NCBI GenBank assembly: GCA_014382585.1
Contig: JACNJL010000059.1
Coordinates: forward strand, 1-49,943
DNA: 49,943 nucleotides
Direction: 5' to 3'
From: Limisphaerales bacterium
Lineage (GTDB): Bacteria > Verrucomicrobiota > Verrucomicrobiia > Limisphaerales > UBA1100
Part shown: positions 40,621 to 48,165 of the stretch, piece after piece
Position numbering within the stretch: position 1 is the first letter of the stretch
Layout: every line of letters begins with the position of its first letter
The notes under the pieces: generated by a model
Seen by the model: the letters and a program-made list of their open reading frames with translations, nothing else
What the model was told of the DNA's origin: nothing
Databases searched by the model: none
Position numbers and translations under genes: made by a program

Positions 40621-41433
40621 ATGCCAGACTGGCTTCAAGTCATCCTGCTGGGCGTGGTGGAAGGCATCACGGAATTCCTGCCCGTTTCGTCAACGGGCCA
40701 TCTGCTGCTGGCCGAACTGTGGCTCGGCGCGCGACCGGATCACTTCACTATTTGCATCCAAAGCGGCGCGGTGCTGGCGGTGCTCGCAGTTTTCCGTGAA
40801 CGAGTGCGTTCTCTCTGGTTAAAAAGGAGCGAGGCCGAAACCCAAGATTACCTCAAAAAGCTCGGTTTTTCCTTTGTTTTAACAGGGGTCGGCGGGTTAA
40901 CCCTCAAAGCAGCCGGATGGGAATTGCCCAACACATTCGCCCCCATCGGCTGGGCATTGCTCATCGGCGGATTGCTCTTCATCGCGTACGAACTGCGCCA
41001 ACCCAAAAAAGAAGAGAGCGATGCAGAAGAAAATAAACTGCTGAGTCTCACGTGGACCATCGCGATCGCCTTTGGCTTAGCGCAGTTGGTGGCGATGGTT
41101 TTTCCCGGGGCTTCGCGCAGTGGCACCACGATTTTGATTGGCCTCATTCTCGGGATGGCGCGGCGTGATGCGGTTGAGTTTTCATTTTTGCTTGGCGTGC
41201 CCACGTTGCTAGCTGCGGGCGGATACGAACTCGCTTCAGCGTTAAAGGAAAACTCAAACGCCGTGATCAACGAATGGGATAGTCTCCTGCTCGGCACCGT
41301 GGCCTCGGCGGTGACGGCGTTTATCGTGGTAAAGTGGTTGCTTGGTTATTTGCAACGGAACACTTTTTTAGCCTTCGGTTGGTATCGCTTTGGGGCGGGG
41401 CTTTTGGTGCTGGGGATGGCGGCGATGGCTTAA
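40621..41433 (+). CDS. uppP: undecaprenyl-diphosphatase
   Basis: 270 aa from ATG at 40621. The two BacA/UppP signatures, EGITEFLPVSSTGHLLL and PGASRSGTTILIGLILGM, are intact, in a protein with about eight membrane helices. It dephosphorylates undecaprenyl diphosphate on the outside of the inner membrane so the lipid carrier can be reused for peptidoglycan and LPS; overproduction gives bacitracin resistance. It is divergent from the cysteine desulfurase with 29 nt between starts. Confidence 0.95.
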   Translation: MPDWLQVILLGVVEGITEFLPVSSTGHLLLAELWLGARPDHFTICIQSGAVLAVLAVFRERVRSLWLKRSEAETQDYLKKLGFSFVLTGVGGLTLKAAGWELPNTFAPIGWALLIGGLLFIAYELRQPKKEESDAEENKLLSLTWTIAIAFGLAQLVAMVFPGASRSGTTILIGLILGMARRDAVEFSFLLGVPTLLAAGGYELASALKENSNAVINEWDSLLLGTVASAVTAFIVVKWLLGYLQRNTFLAFGWYRFGAGLLVLGMAAMA

Positions 41434-41485
41434 AACACAAACGGCGAAAAGGCAGAAGTGGAAAAAATCGGACTTTTTCACCGAT

Positions 41486-41494
41486 TTATCCACA
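41486..41494 (+). promoter_or_regulatory. perfect DnaA-box sequence
   Basis: TTATCCACA in the gap between uppP and the convergent porin-like gene. Another perfect copy is at 8890-8898, and one-mismatch copies are at 29258-29266 and 39277-39285. They are scattered, so chance or titration sites are as likely as an origin. Confidence 0.3.
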
Positions 41495-41508
41495 GGCACA
41501 ATGAAGGG

Positions 41509-42651
41509 CTAAAATTCGTAGATGAAATTGAGGTGAGCCCCGTGGTTATTATGGCGGCCATTGACGGGTTCATCGGTGTTATCCCAGCGATATTCCACGC
41601 GCGAGATGACGTTTTCCCAGATTTTGTAATTCAGCGTGAGCGTGAGGCCTTGGCCGTCGGTTTGCTCCGCAGCGCTTTCGCCGGAATACAGTTTGGAGCC
41701 TTCCTGATAAATTTCACCGCGAGCGGAGAGCGTGAGGTCCTCGGAAAACGTGCGGCCCACGTAGAGGCCAAAGACCGAATCGTCGTTGCCTGAGCCCGGC
41801 AAAATGCGCGAGTCGTGCGTGAGGCTGAGATTCCATTTCTCAGAATTCGGTAATAAGCCCAGGCCGAGATAAAGATTTTGAATGGGATCGCTCCCCGTGC
41901 GGTCGCGGCCATTGACGTAGCCCAACGAAAAACGCGAGCCACCTAACGGCCCGAGCGCTTCGGGCAGTTCCCACATCAAACCGGCAAGCAACGTCTTGCG
42001 GTCAGCGTTGGTGGCAGAGCCGTTGATGCGTGGGTCGTTGGTGTTTGCCACGCCGAGGGCGAATTGGTAGCGGCTGTCCCATTCGTAAAGCGCATCCACC
42101 CCCGGTCGACCCGTGCCCGGGAAAAAGGCAAGGATACCCGTGTGCACCGTCGGTTGAATCGTATAGCCCCACGAGCGCGTGTAGTGTGCATTGGCATTGT
42201 GATCGGGTGATTCAAAGCCAACGATGGAATTAAACGTGCCGATGCGCAGATCAAGGCTGGTCGTTTCGCCATCGGTGAGTGGGTTAACCAAGGGAAAGCG
42301 AAGCTCCAAATAAGCCTGTCTCAACTCCGCAGAATTCGAGGTGGAGCCCGTTTCCAAATCACTCGCATCCGGCCCGAGCCAGAGATCCACGCGATAGCCA
42401 GAATCTAAAAGCCAATTCTCCATCGGCCGATGCAGCGAGAGCGCCACCACATCCAGCGAAAACGCATTCGCGCGGCTCGTCGTCCCCGAAAGCCCATAAG
42501 CAAAATTCCCCGTGCCCGGCCCCCAATGGTAGCCCGTGCTCACATATCCCGAAAGCGAAGCCGAAGCCAGCAACGCCGGAGCAGACTCCGCCGCATCCTG
42601 TGCCCACACCACGCCATTCAGGAGCAACCCAAAAAAAATCAATCCACGCAT
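41509..42651 (-). CDS. putative outer-membrane beta-barrel (porin-like), paralogue A
   Basis: 380 aa from ATG at 42651, preceded by GGAGG five bases upstream. A signal peptide (MRGLIFFGLLLNGVVWAQ) leads into amphipathic strands: SLSGYVSTGYHWG at the start and NHGAHLNFIYEF ending in the C-terminal Phe needed for barrel insertion. It shares order and words with the protein at 42754-43866 (SGYVSTGY, VVALSLHRPMENW/VVDLKLSSAQGDG, KIWENVISRVEYR/KIWDNVISRIEYR). Probably a diffusion channel or structural barrel; substrate unknown. Confidence 0.82.
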   Translation of the reverse strand: MRGLIFFGLLLNGVVWAQDAAESAPALLASASLSGYVSTGYHWGPGTGNFAYGLSGTTSRANAFSLDVVALSLHRPMENWLLDSGYRVDLWLGPDASDLETGSTSNSAELRQAYLELRFPLVNPLTDGETTSLDLRIGTFNSIVGFESPDHNANAHYTRSWGYTIQPTVHTGILAFFPGTGRPGVDALYEWDSRYQFALGVANTNDPRINGSATNADRKTLLAGLMWELPEALGPLGGSRFSLGYVNGRDRTGSDPIQNLYLGLGLLPNSEKWNLSLTHDSRILPGSGNDDSVFGLYVGRTFSEDLTLSARGEIYQEGSKLYSGESAAEQTDGQGLTLTLNYKIWENVISRVEYRWDNTDEPVNGRHNNHGAHLNFIYEF

Positions 42652-42702
42652 CCTAACCTCCAGCCCCATTAAACACCCGAATCCCATTCGCATCAAGGCA
42701 AC

Positions 42703-42733
42703 AAAAAACCCCCCCGGTTTCCCGAAGGGGTTT
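42703..42733 (-). terminator. rho-independent terminator after the porin-like gene B
   Basis: Minus strand AAACCCC, an inner TTCGGGAAACCGGG that can itself pair, GGGG and TTTTTT. It lies 21 nt after the stop of the gene at 42754-43866 and separates it from paralogue A. Confidence 0.75.
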
Positions 42734-42753
42734 CAAAGGTTTCTAACAGTGAG

Positions 42754-43866
42754 TTAGAAAGTGTAGATCAAGTTCAACGCAACCACGTCCTGCGTATCAT
42801 CAACAGAACCGGAGGTATCCACCGAATCATTGCGATACTCGATACGGGAGATAACATTATCCCAGATCTTGTGGTTCACGCCGACAGTGAAGGACTGAAG
42901 GTTATCAGCGTTGGCTGTTCCCAATCCTTGTGCGGCCCCAGAGGTAGTGTTGAGGTTGCCCGTTTCGTAACGAACGTTGATCGTGGTGTCTGCATTCAAC
43001 GTGTAGTCGAGGTACAAACCAACAACGTTGGAGTCAGCTTCAATCGTCTCCTTTTCCACGTGATCCCAGACCAGTTTGATGCCGAGATTCGCAACCAACT
43101 CCGGTAGCTCAACGCTAGCGTAGTGATACGCGTCGTTGCCTTTTGAGGCACCATCGGCGTCACCTTGCACGAGGCCGTAGTACAGCTTAGTGCCAGCCAA
43201 GGCACCCGTGCCGGATGGCAAAGTGTAGGAAACAGTAGCAAGAAGAGTCTTGCTCGAACCAACACTTTTTGCGTTGATGGCAGCGCTCGTTGAGTTAGCC
43301 AGACCAAGACCAATTTGCAGGTCGTCAGTCACGGTGTAGGAAGCCAGCAAACCGGTGTGATGAGTCGGCTCAATCGCGAATCCCCAAGAATGAGTGTAGA
43401 ACGGATTCTCGTTGTAGTTGTAGACTTCGTTGCCAACCACTGTGCCAAACTGACCAATTTTCAGGTCAATCCCACTGATCCGCAGATCAATGTTGGCCTG
43501 CATCAGCTCAACAGAGCCATCAGTCACGCCAGTGTCTGCGGTGCCAATGTCACCAGCAGCAGGGCCCATCCACAGCTCAACGGTGTAACCGGTGTCCATG
43601 GCGCCGTCGCCCTGTGCGGACGAAAGTTTCAAGTCAACCACGTCCATGCTGAACGCATTGCGGTCTTCAGCGGCCCGGAAGTAGCCTGTAGGGGCCGCGC
43701 CGTTGGTGCGTTTGTAGCCAGTGCTCACATAACCACTCAGGGTTGTGGAAGCGGCCACGGCTTCTGCGCCCGTGGCGGCATCTTGCGCCTGAGCGACAGA
43801 CGAAAGGGACACGATGCCAGCGGCAGCGAGACCCATGGTCCATTTATTCATTTTCATATTTTTCAT
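42754..43866 (-). CDS. putative outer-membrane beta-barrel (porin-like), paralogue B
   Basis: 370 aa. The start ATG at 43866 follows AGGAG at good spacing. The signal peptide (KWTMGLAAAGIVSLSSVAQA) and the C-terminal VVALNLIYTF are typical of Gram-negative barrels. Wording matches paralogue A throughout, but this copy has a smoother codon pattern, its own ~200-nt upstream leader and a strong terminator, suggesting high expression. Asp/Asn/Thr-rich strands could make an anion- or sugar-permeable pore; this is inference. Confidence 0.83.
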   Translation of the reverse strand: MKNMKMNKWTMGLAAAGIVSLSSVAQAQDAATGAEAVAASTTLSGYVSTGYKRTNGAAPTGYFRAAEDRNAFSMDVVDLKLSSAQGDGAMDTGYTVELWMGPAAGDIGTADTGVTDGSVELMQANIDLRISGIDLKIGQFGTVVGNEVYNYNENPFYTHSWGFAIEPTHHTGLLASYTVTDDLQIGLGLANSTSAAINAKSVGSSKTLLATVSYTLPSGTGALAGTKLYYGLVQGDADGASKGNDAYHYASVELPELVANLGIKLVWDHVEKETIEADSNVVGLYLDYTLNADTTINVRYETGNLNTTSGAAQGLGTANADNLQSFTVGVNHKIWDNVISRIEYRNDSVDTSGSVDDTQDVVALNLIYTF

Positions 43867-44072
43867 TTACTCCTGTTAGTAGGTGTTAACTTTATACTGC
43901 AGTTTACTGTATGGGGAAATGCCGAAGCATAAACCCCGCGCCCAAAAAGGCGCGTGGCGGTGTTAATAAGTTATTTCGCATCACCGATGCAAGCACATTT
44001 TCACAAAAAAATACGTGTCCGTACATTTTTAGAAGTTGATTCTTTACGACAAAAAACACAATTTCTCGGTTC
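43867..44072. promoter_or_regulatory. divergent promoter region with leader hairpin
   Basis: 206 nt between the porin-like gene B and the di-haem peroxidase. Read toward the porin it has TTGCAT, 17 nt, TTATTA (about 43985-43957), then a perfect hairpin CGCGCC-loop-GGCGCG (43937-43954) in what would be the 5' leader, and a second TATAAA near the gene. The hairpin could stabilise the mRNA. Short frames here do not look coding. Confidence 0.4.
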
Positions 44073-45071
44073 GTGAAACAATCCATATTACGCGCGCTTA
44101 CGATTTCATCGCTGGTTCTATTTTTGGGTCAAATTCAGGGGGCAACGGTGCCGGCTGCGATGCGCTCAATTTTCCAACCGCCGCTCACGGCACTGGATCG
44201 CCTGCCACGCAGCGGGGAGGATCAGGCTAAAGTCGATCTCGGACGGCATTTATACTACGAAAAACGCCTGTCCAGTAACAATAAAATCGCCTGTAATTCG
44301 TGCCATTTGCTCGATAAATACGGCGTGGATGGGCTGGATTTCTCGCTGGGCGTGCCCGGCAAACCGGTGGGGCGAAATTCGCCAACCACTTACAACGCGT
44401 TTTTCCATATTGCCCAATTCTGGGATGGCCGTGCTGCCACAGTCGAAGAACAGGCAAAAGGCCCCATTTTAGCCGGAAAAGAGATGGGAATGCCCAGTGC
44501 CGCCGCCGTGGTGGCCAAGCTGAAGGGCATCCCGGAATATCCGCCGCTCTTTAAGAAGGCGTTTCCACGGGATAAGGATGCGGTGACGTTTATGAATGTC
44601 GGCACGGCGATCGGGGCGTTTGAGCGGAATTTGGTGACACCAGGGCGGTTTGATGAATATCTCGCCGGCAAAACCTCCGCACTCACTGCAAAAGAACAAA
44701 AAGGCCTGAAAACGTTTGTCACCACCGGCTGCGTGACCTGTCACACCGGCCCATTGGTGGGCGGGAATAGCTATCAAAAGCTCGGTCTGGTGAAGCCTTG
44801 GCCGAATCAAGGGGATCCGGGGCGTTCGGCGATTGTGGGCGATGATGCGTTTAAGATGTTCTTCAAAGTGCCATCATTGCGGAATATTGAAAAAACCGGT
44901 CCGTATTTTCACGATTCCAGCGCAAAGACGCTGGAAGCAGCTGTCACCAAAATGGCCAAACACCAGCTTGGCCGCGAATTGACCGGTGAACAGCTTGGGG
45001 ATATCGTGTCATTCCTCAAGAGCCTCACCGGTAAAATACCCGAGGAATACATCAAAAAACGCCCGTTCTAG
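44073..45071 (+). CDS. di-haem cytochrome c peroxidase
   Basis: 332 aa from GTG at 44073. After a signal peptide (about residues 1-23) come the two haem sites CNSCH (Cys74-His78) and CVTCH (Cys220-His224). FWDGRAATVEEQAKGPI and FKVPSLRNIEKTGPYFHDSS are family hallmarks of the CcpA/MauG group. It reduces hydrogen peroxide in the periplasm with electrons from small cytochromes; such enzymes need both haems. It stands alone, divergent from the porin-like gene. Confidence 0.93.
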   Translation: MKQSILRALTISSLVLFLGQIQGATVPAAMRSIFQPPLTALDRLPRSGEDQAKVDLGRHLYYEKRLSSNNKIACNSCHLLDKYGVDGLDFSLGVPGKPVGRNSPTTYNAFFHIAQFWDGRAATVEEQAKGPILAGKEMGMPSAAAVVAKLKGIPEYPPLFKKAFPRDKDAVTFMNVGTAIGAFERNLVTPGRFDEYLAGKTSALTAKEQKGLKTFVTTGCVTCHTGPLVGGNSYQKLGLVKPWPNQGDPGRSAIVGDDAFKMFFKVPSLRNIEKTGPYFHDSSAKTLEAAVTKMAKHQLGRELTGEQLGDIVSFLKSLTGKIPEEYIKKRPF

Positions 45072-45206
45072 GCGAGTTTAGCCCCAAACAGGATGCGCAT
45101 AAAAATCCACTTTGGTGGGTGAATAAAGCTTTCGCTAGCTCGTCTCAATATCAGACACGCCACTCAGGCAGTCGAACAGGAGGAAGACATTATAGACAGG
45201 TTGGGT

Positions 45207-45245
45207 AGCCCGTCGGCTCTGGCAACAGACCGGCGGGCTTTTTTT
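45207..45245 (+). terminator. strong rho-independent terminator
   Basis: AGCCCGTCGG (45207-45216) pairs fully with CCGGCGGGCT (45230-45239) through a 13-nt loop, followed by seven T. The 135 nt between the peroxidase stop and this hairpin hold no gene beyond a nine-codon MRIKIHFGG frame and an AGGAGG at 45178-45183. It may end the peroxidase transcript or a short leader/small RNA. Confidence 0.85.
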
Positions 45246-45281
45246 GCCGACAACCCCCTCGCGCCCTGCCACCCTCCGCCA

Positions 45282-45836
45282 ATGGGCGAACTCGATCCCC
45301 AACTCGAACAACACCTCCGCCGCCAACCCAATCTCGGCAAAGGCGTGTACCTCGCCAGCACCGCAGTCGTTGTGGGCGATGTCACCCTCGGCGATCACTC
45401 CAGCGTTTGGTATCACGCTGTACTGCGCGGCGATATCAACTTCATCAAGATCGGCCATCACACCAATATCCAGGACGGCACAGTCGTCCATCTCGCCGAT
45501 GATTACCCCTGCGAAATCGGCAACTGGACCACCATCGGTCACAGCGCGGTAGTCCACGCGTGCCGCATCGGCGATGAATGTCTCATCGGAATGAACAGCA
45601 CCGTCCTCGATGGCGCCGTCATCGGCTCCCAATCCATCATCGGCGCGAACGCACTCGTCACCGGCGGCACCCAAATCCCCGCGGGCTCGCTCGTCCTCGG
45701 CAGCCCCGCTAAAGTAATCCGCCCTCTCACTGAAGATGAACGCGCCGACCTAAAGCCGTGGGCCCAAAAATACGTCGACAACACCGCCTATTGTTTGAAA
45801 CATAATTTGAATGTTGGCGCTCCGCTGTCCACTTGA
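45282..45836 (+). CDS. gamma carbonic anhydrase-like hexapeptide-repeat protein
   Basis: 184 aa from ATG at 45282 (MGELDPQLEQHL); the longer frame begins inside the terminator. The left-handed beta-helix carries VVGDVTLGDHSSVWYHAVLR and the three zinc histidines in VVHLADD and TIGHSAVVHAC. The YrdA/PaaY branch of this family often lacks measurable carbonic anhydrase activity, so the exact reaction is open. Length agrees with the family (about 175-190). Confidence 0.9.
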   Translation: MGELDPQLEQHLRRQPNLGKGVYLASTAVVVGDVTLGDHSSVWYHAVLRGDINFIKIGHHTNIQDGTVVHLADDYPCEIGNWTTIGHSAVVHACRIGDECLIGMNSTVLDGAVIGSQSIIGANALVTGGTQIPAGSLVLGSPAKVIRPLTEDERADLKPWAQKYVDNTAYCLKHNLNVGAPLST

Positions 45837-46051
45837 TTTTCCCTCGATTGAGCTTGCGAATTAAATCCAACTCATCGGCCAAGCGTTGGATTTTGTACAC
45901 ACCGCCGGGAGCAGTAAACGCCACTTTTTTTTGGCAGTAGCAAACGGATTCGGCACAGAACTGGATGCACTCATCAACATCAGGAAGCGCCTGAAGGAAT
46001 CAGGCTGCACGTGATCGCCAGTGGAAGAAGGACATTTACGGACTGGAATGA
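45837..46051. other. intergenic region with possible decayed coding pieces
   Basis: No intact gene. A plus-strand stretch reads FFLAVANGFGTELDALINIR, then KRLKESGCT and a stop near 46014, and a minus-strand stretch at about 45843-45922 reads FTAPGGVYKIQRLADELDLI. Both look protein-like but have no start or recognised family. They may be scraps of lost genes. Confidence 0.3.
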
Positions 46052-46398
46052 TTACTTCGTAGGGGTACTTGAGATTTTGCACTTAGGCAACGCCTTCGGT
46101 AAGCCATCAATTTGGGATTTGGTTAGCGGGTTGTTATTAAGATGCAAATCCTTCAAATTTGTCAGTTTCTCCAGCCCGGCTACGCTGGTTAGGTGGTTGT
46201 TGATTAGAAACAATAACGTCACGCTCTCCAAGTCAGACTTGGTAAGCATTCCGTTCGGCTTATTGATTTTAACACGAATCGTGTTCTCAATCTTGACATT
46301 ATTCGGATCGCTTGGATCAGAAACCCAATTCGGATTCTTTGGAGTAGAGGCACCCCCACCAACGCCATTCCAGCAATTATCAATAGAAGTTGTTTCAT
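46052..46398 (-). pseudogene. frameshifted leucine-rich-repeat lipoprotein
   Basis: The ATG at 46398 opens MKQLLLIIAGMALVG, a lipoprotein-type signal. The frame then loses sense at a G-run (plus strand CCCCC, 46352-46356). One frame over it continues as ASTPKNPNWVSDPSDPNNVK, then MLTKSDLESVTLL and leucine-rich repeats NHLTSVAGLEKLTNLKDLHL, ending LPKCKISSTPTK at 46052. Adding one base near the G-run, for example GTGGGGTGTGCC, would restore a lipobox LVGC-AS and join both parts into about 116 aa. Either a real one-base deletion or a homopolymer sequencing error. Confidence 0.7.
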
Positions 46399-46644
46399 TT
46401 GCGATAAGCTATATCAGCCCCGTTTGGTGACGTAACCCATTAAAGTCTATACTTCCATATCATCAAAAGGCATAAAGCCAAGGGCTTGTCCGCATTTCGG
46501 CGTTTGGCCTGCCATTATTTAAGAGGCTTACTTATGGAAACAATGCGATTGACTGCGCTTAGAATGGCCCCGAGGAGTAGAATTACCTTAAGCGGATTGT
46601 AGTGCCGTCTTCCCGCCGAGCGGGCCTTTGGGCGCAGGATTGGT
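46399..46644. other. intergenic region downstream of the transporter
   Basis: 246 nt without a recognised gene. CCGCCGAGCGGGCCTTTGGG and CGCAGGATTGG near 46612-46640 resemble words at about 49847-49882 upstream of the tRNA. Confidence 0.35.
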
Positions 46645-48165
46645 TCAACCGAAAATTTTCCCCAGCTTGGTAATAGCCAGATACAAGCCGATGCCCACAA
46701 AACTGATAAACGAAATCCACAACATCACATCCCACGCGCGCCCCGATTGCAATCTGGCCTCCCCTTCCCGGTAGCGCAACCACAACACTGCAAACCCGAG
46801 CGGCACCAACAACAGACTTTGGAACATGCCAGAAATCACCACCAGCTTCCCCGGGTTTGGCCAAATGACATACACCAAAACACAGATCAACGGCAGCGCC
46901 GCCCCAAACCCACGCACCCATTTCTCGCGCTGGGCATCATCCAATTTCACCAATCCGGAGATCGCCGCGAAGTCCGTGTACAAGCGACACTTGGTGGCGT
47001 TGGAAATGAAGAACGTGGAAAACAAGACCGCCACTGCGCCCATCAGGAAAACACCGACCGCGTATCCACCGAACACCGGCGTGTACATGACTGAGAGCGT
47101 GCGAATGAGATCCTGCTTTTCGGGCAACAATCCCAAGCGCCCCAGCACCGCCGCGCCGAGCAAATAAAAAACCACCGTGCAAAAAGTGTAGACCACCATC
47201 GACAACCAGGCATCCCACTGCATCACCCGGATCCATCCTTGAGCCCGTGCGAACCAGCCCTCATTTTTCTCCCGCTTCCCCGTCCATCGCCCATACCCCT
47301 TTTCCAGACACCAATACGGATAGGCCACGATCTCCGCTGCGCCCACTCCGATAATCCCAAAAGTCGCTAAAGCGAGCCCGAGTTTTTCAGAACCTGAAGA
47401 CAAAAAACCCAAACCCAAACCCGCCTTCAGATCGGCCGCTCGCACGGCCCATTCCGGTTGTGTTTGTAGCACGAACAAATTGACGATCGTCACCAGCGTG
47501 AAGGCGCCCACCAAAATCGCGGCAAACGCTTCGATAAACCCGAACCCGCCTCGCACTAGCATCACCGCCGTTAAGAGCGCAAGGATCAGAGCCCATACCC
47601 GGTCATCCACCGGTTTGTTTTCGAAGTCAAATCCGTCAACTCGCCCCGCCAACACATTCCGTTTCTCGGCGGACTCCGGATTCGCCCCAACCGCGATCTG
47701 TTGATCGATCACCTGAAGCTTCGCCCGCGCCGAAGCGGCCTCGTTGTAGCGTTGCCCCTTTTCGGTGATCGGCATGGCAATGGCCATAGCTTGCCCAACC
47801 CCGCCCACAATTCCGCCCAACTGCCCAAACCCAAAAATCATGGTGAAAGCCCAAAACAGCACGATCCAGTTGCCCTTAAACCGTCCCACTCTCAGACGTG
47901 GGCCCGGCAGACGATTCAGCAATCCGAGCGTGGTTTCGCCTTTGACGATAGCGTGACGCGCCATTTCGACCTGCGTGAAGCATTTGATCACACAACCGAA
48001 AATAATTAGCCCGAGAAAAACAAATCCCGCCTTGGCCCCGGTATGCGTAGCCGCGATCAGTTCCCCGGAACCCACAATACCGCCGGCCATGATCAGGCCC
48101 GGGCCCAGCATGCGGAGTATCCCGGCGATCTTCTCCGGCGGCTGACGCACCTCCGCCTCGCTCAA
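46645..48165 (-). CDS. Nramp-related multi-span transporter
   Basis: 506 aa from TTG at 48165, which overlaps the sulfatase TGA and has GGAGGA six bases upstream; an ATG at 48216 would overlap the sulfatase by 55 nt. About eleven to twelve membrane helices are visible. The first, LGPGLIMAGGIVGSGELIAA, is Nramp-like, but the metal-binding DPGN motif is replaced by VGSGEL, and the helix-6 MPH motif is replaced by AEIVAYP. Classical Nramp proteins import Mn or Fe with protons. This one has probably lost that metal site and may carry something else, perhaps a product of the coupled sulfatase. Confidence 0.8.
   Translation of the reverse strand: MSEAEVRQPPEKIAGILRMLGPGLIMAGGIVGSGELIAATHTGAKAGFVFLGLIIFGCVIKCFTQVEMARHAIVKGETTLGLLNRLPGPRLRVGRFKGNWIVLFWAFTMIFGFGQLGGIVGGVGQAMAIAMPITEKGQRYNEAASARAKLQVIDQQIAVGANPESAEKRNVLAGRVDGFDFENKPVDDRVWALILALLTAVMLVRGGFGFIEAFAAILVGAFTLVTIVNLFVLQTQPEWAVRAADLKAGLGLGFLSSGSEKLGLALATFGIIGVGAAEIVAYPYWCLEKGYGRWTGKREKNEGWFARAQGWIRVMQWDAWLSMVVYTFCTVVFYLLGAAVLGRLGLLPEKQDLIRTLSVMYTPVFGGYAVGVFLMGAVAVLFSTFFISNATKCRLYTDFAAISGLVKLDDAQREKWVRGFGAALPLICVLVYVIWPNPGKLVVISGMFQSLLLVPLGFAVLWLRYREGEARLQSGRAWDVMLWISFISFVGIGLYLAITKLGKIFG

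Noticed and set aside
43904-44086. 60-codon minus-strand frame upstream of the porin-like gene
   Set aside because: It overlaps the promoter and hairpin region and has no Shine-Dalgarno sequence or conserved-looking sequence.
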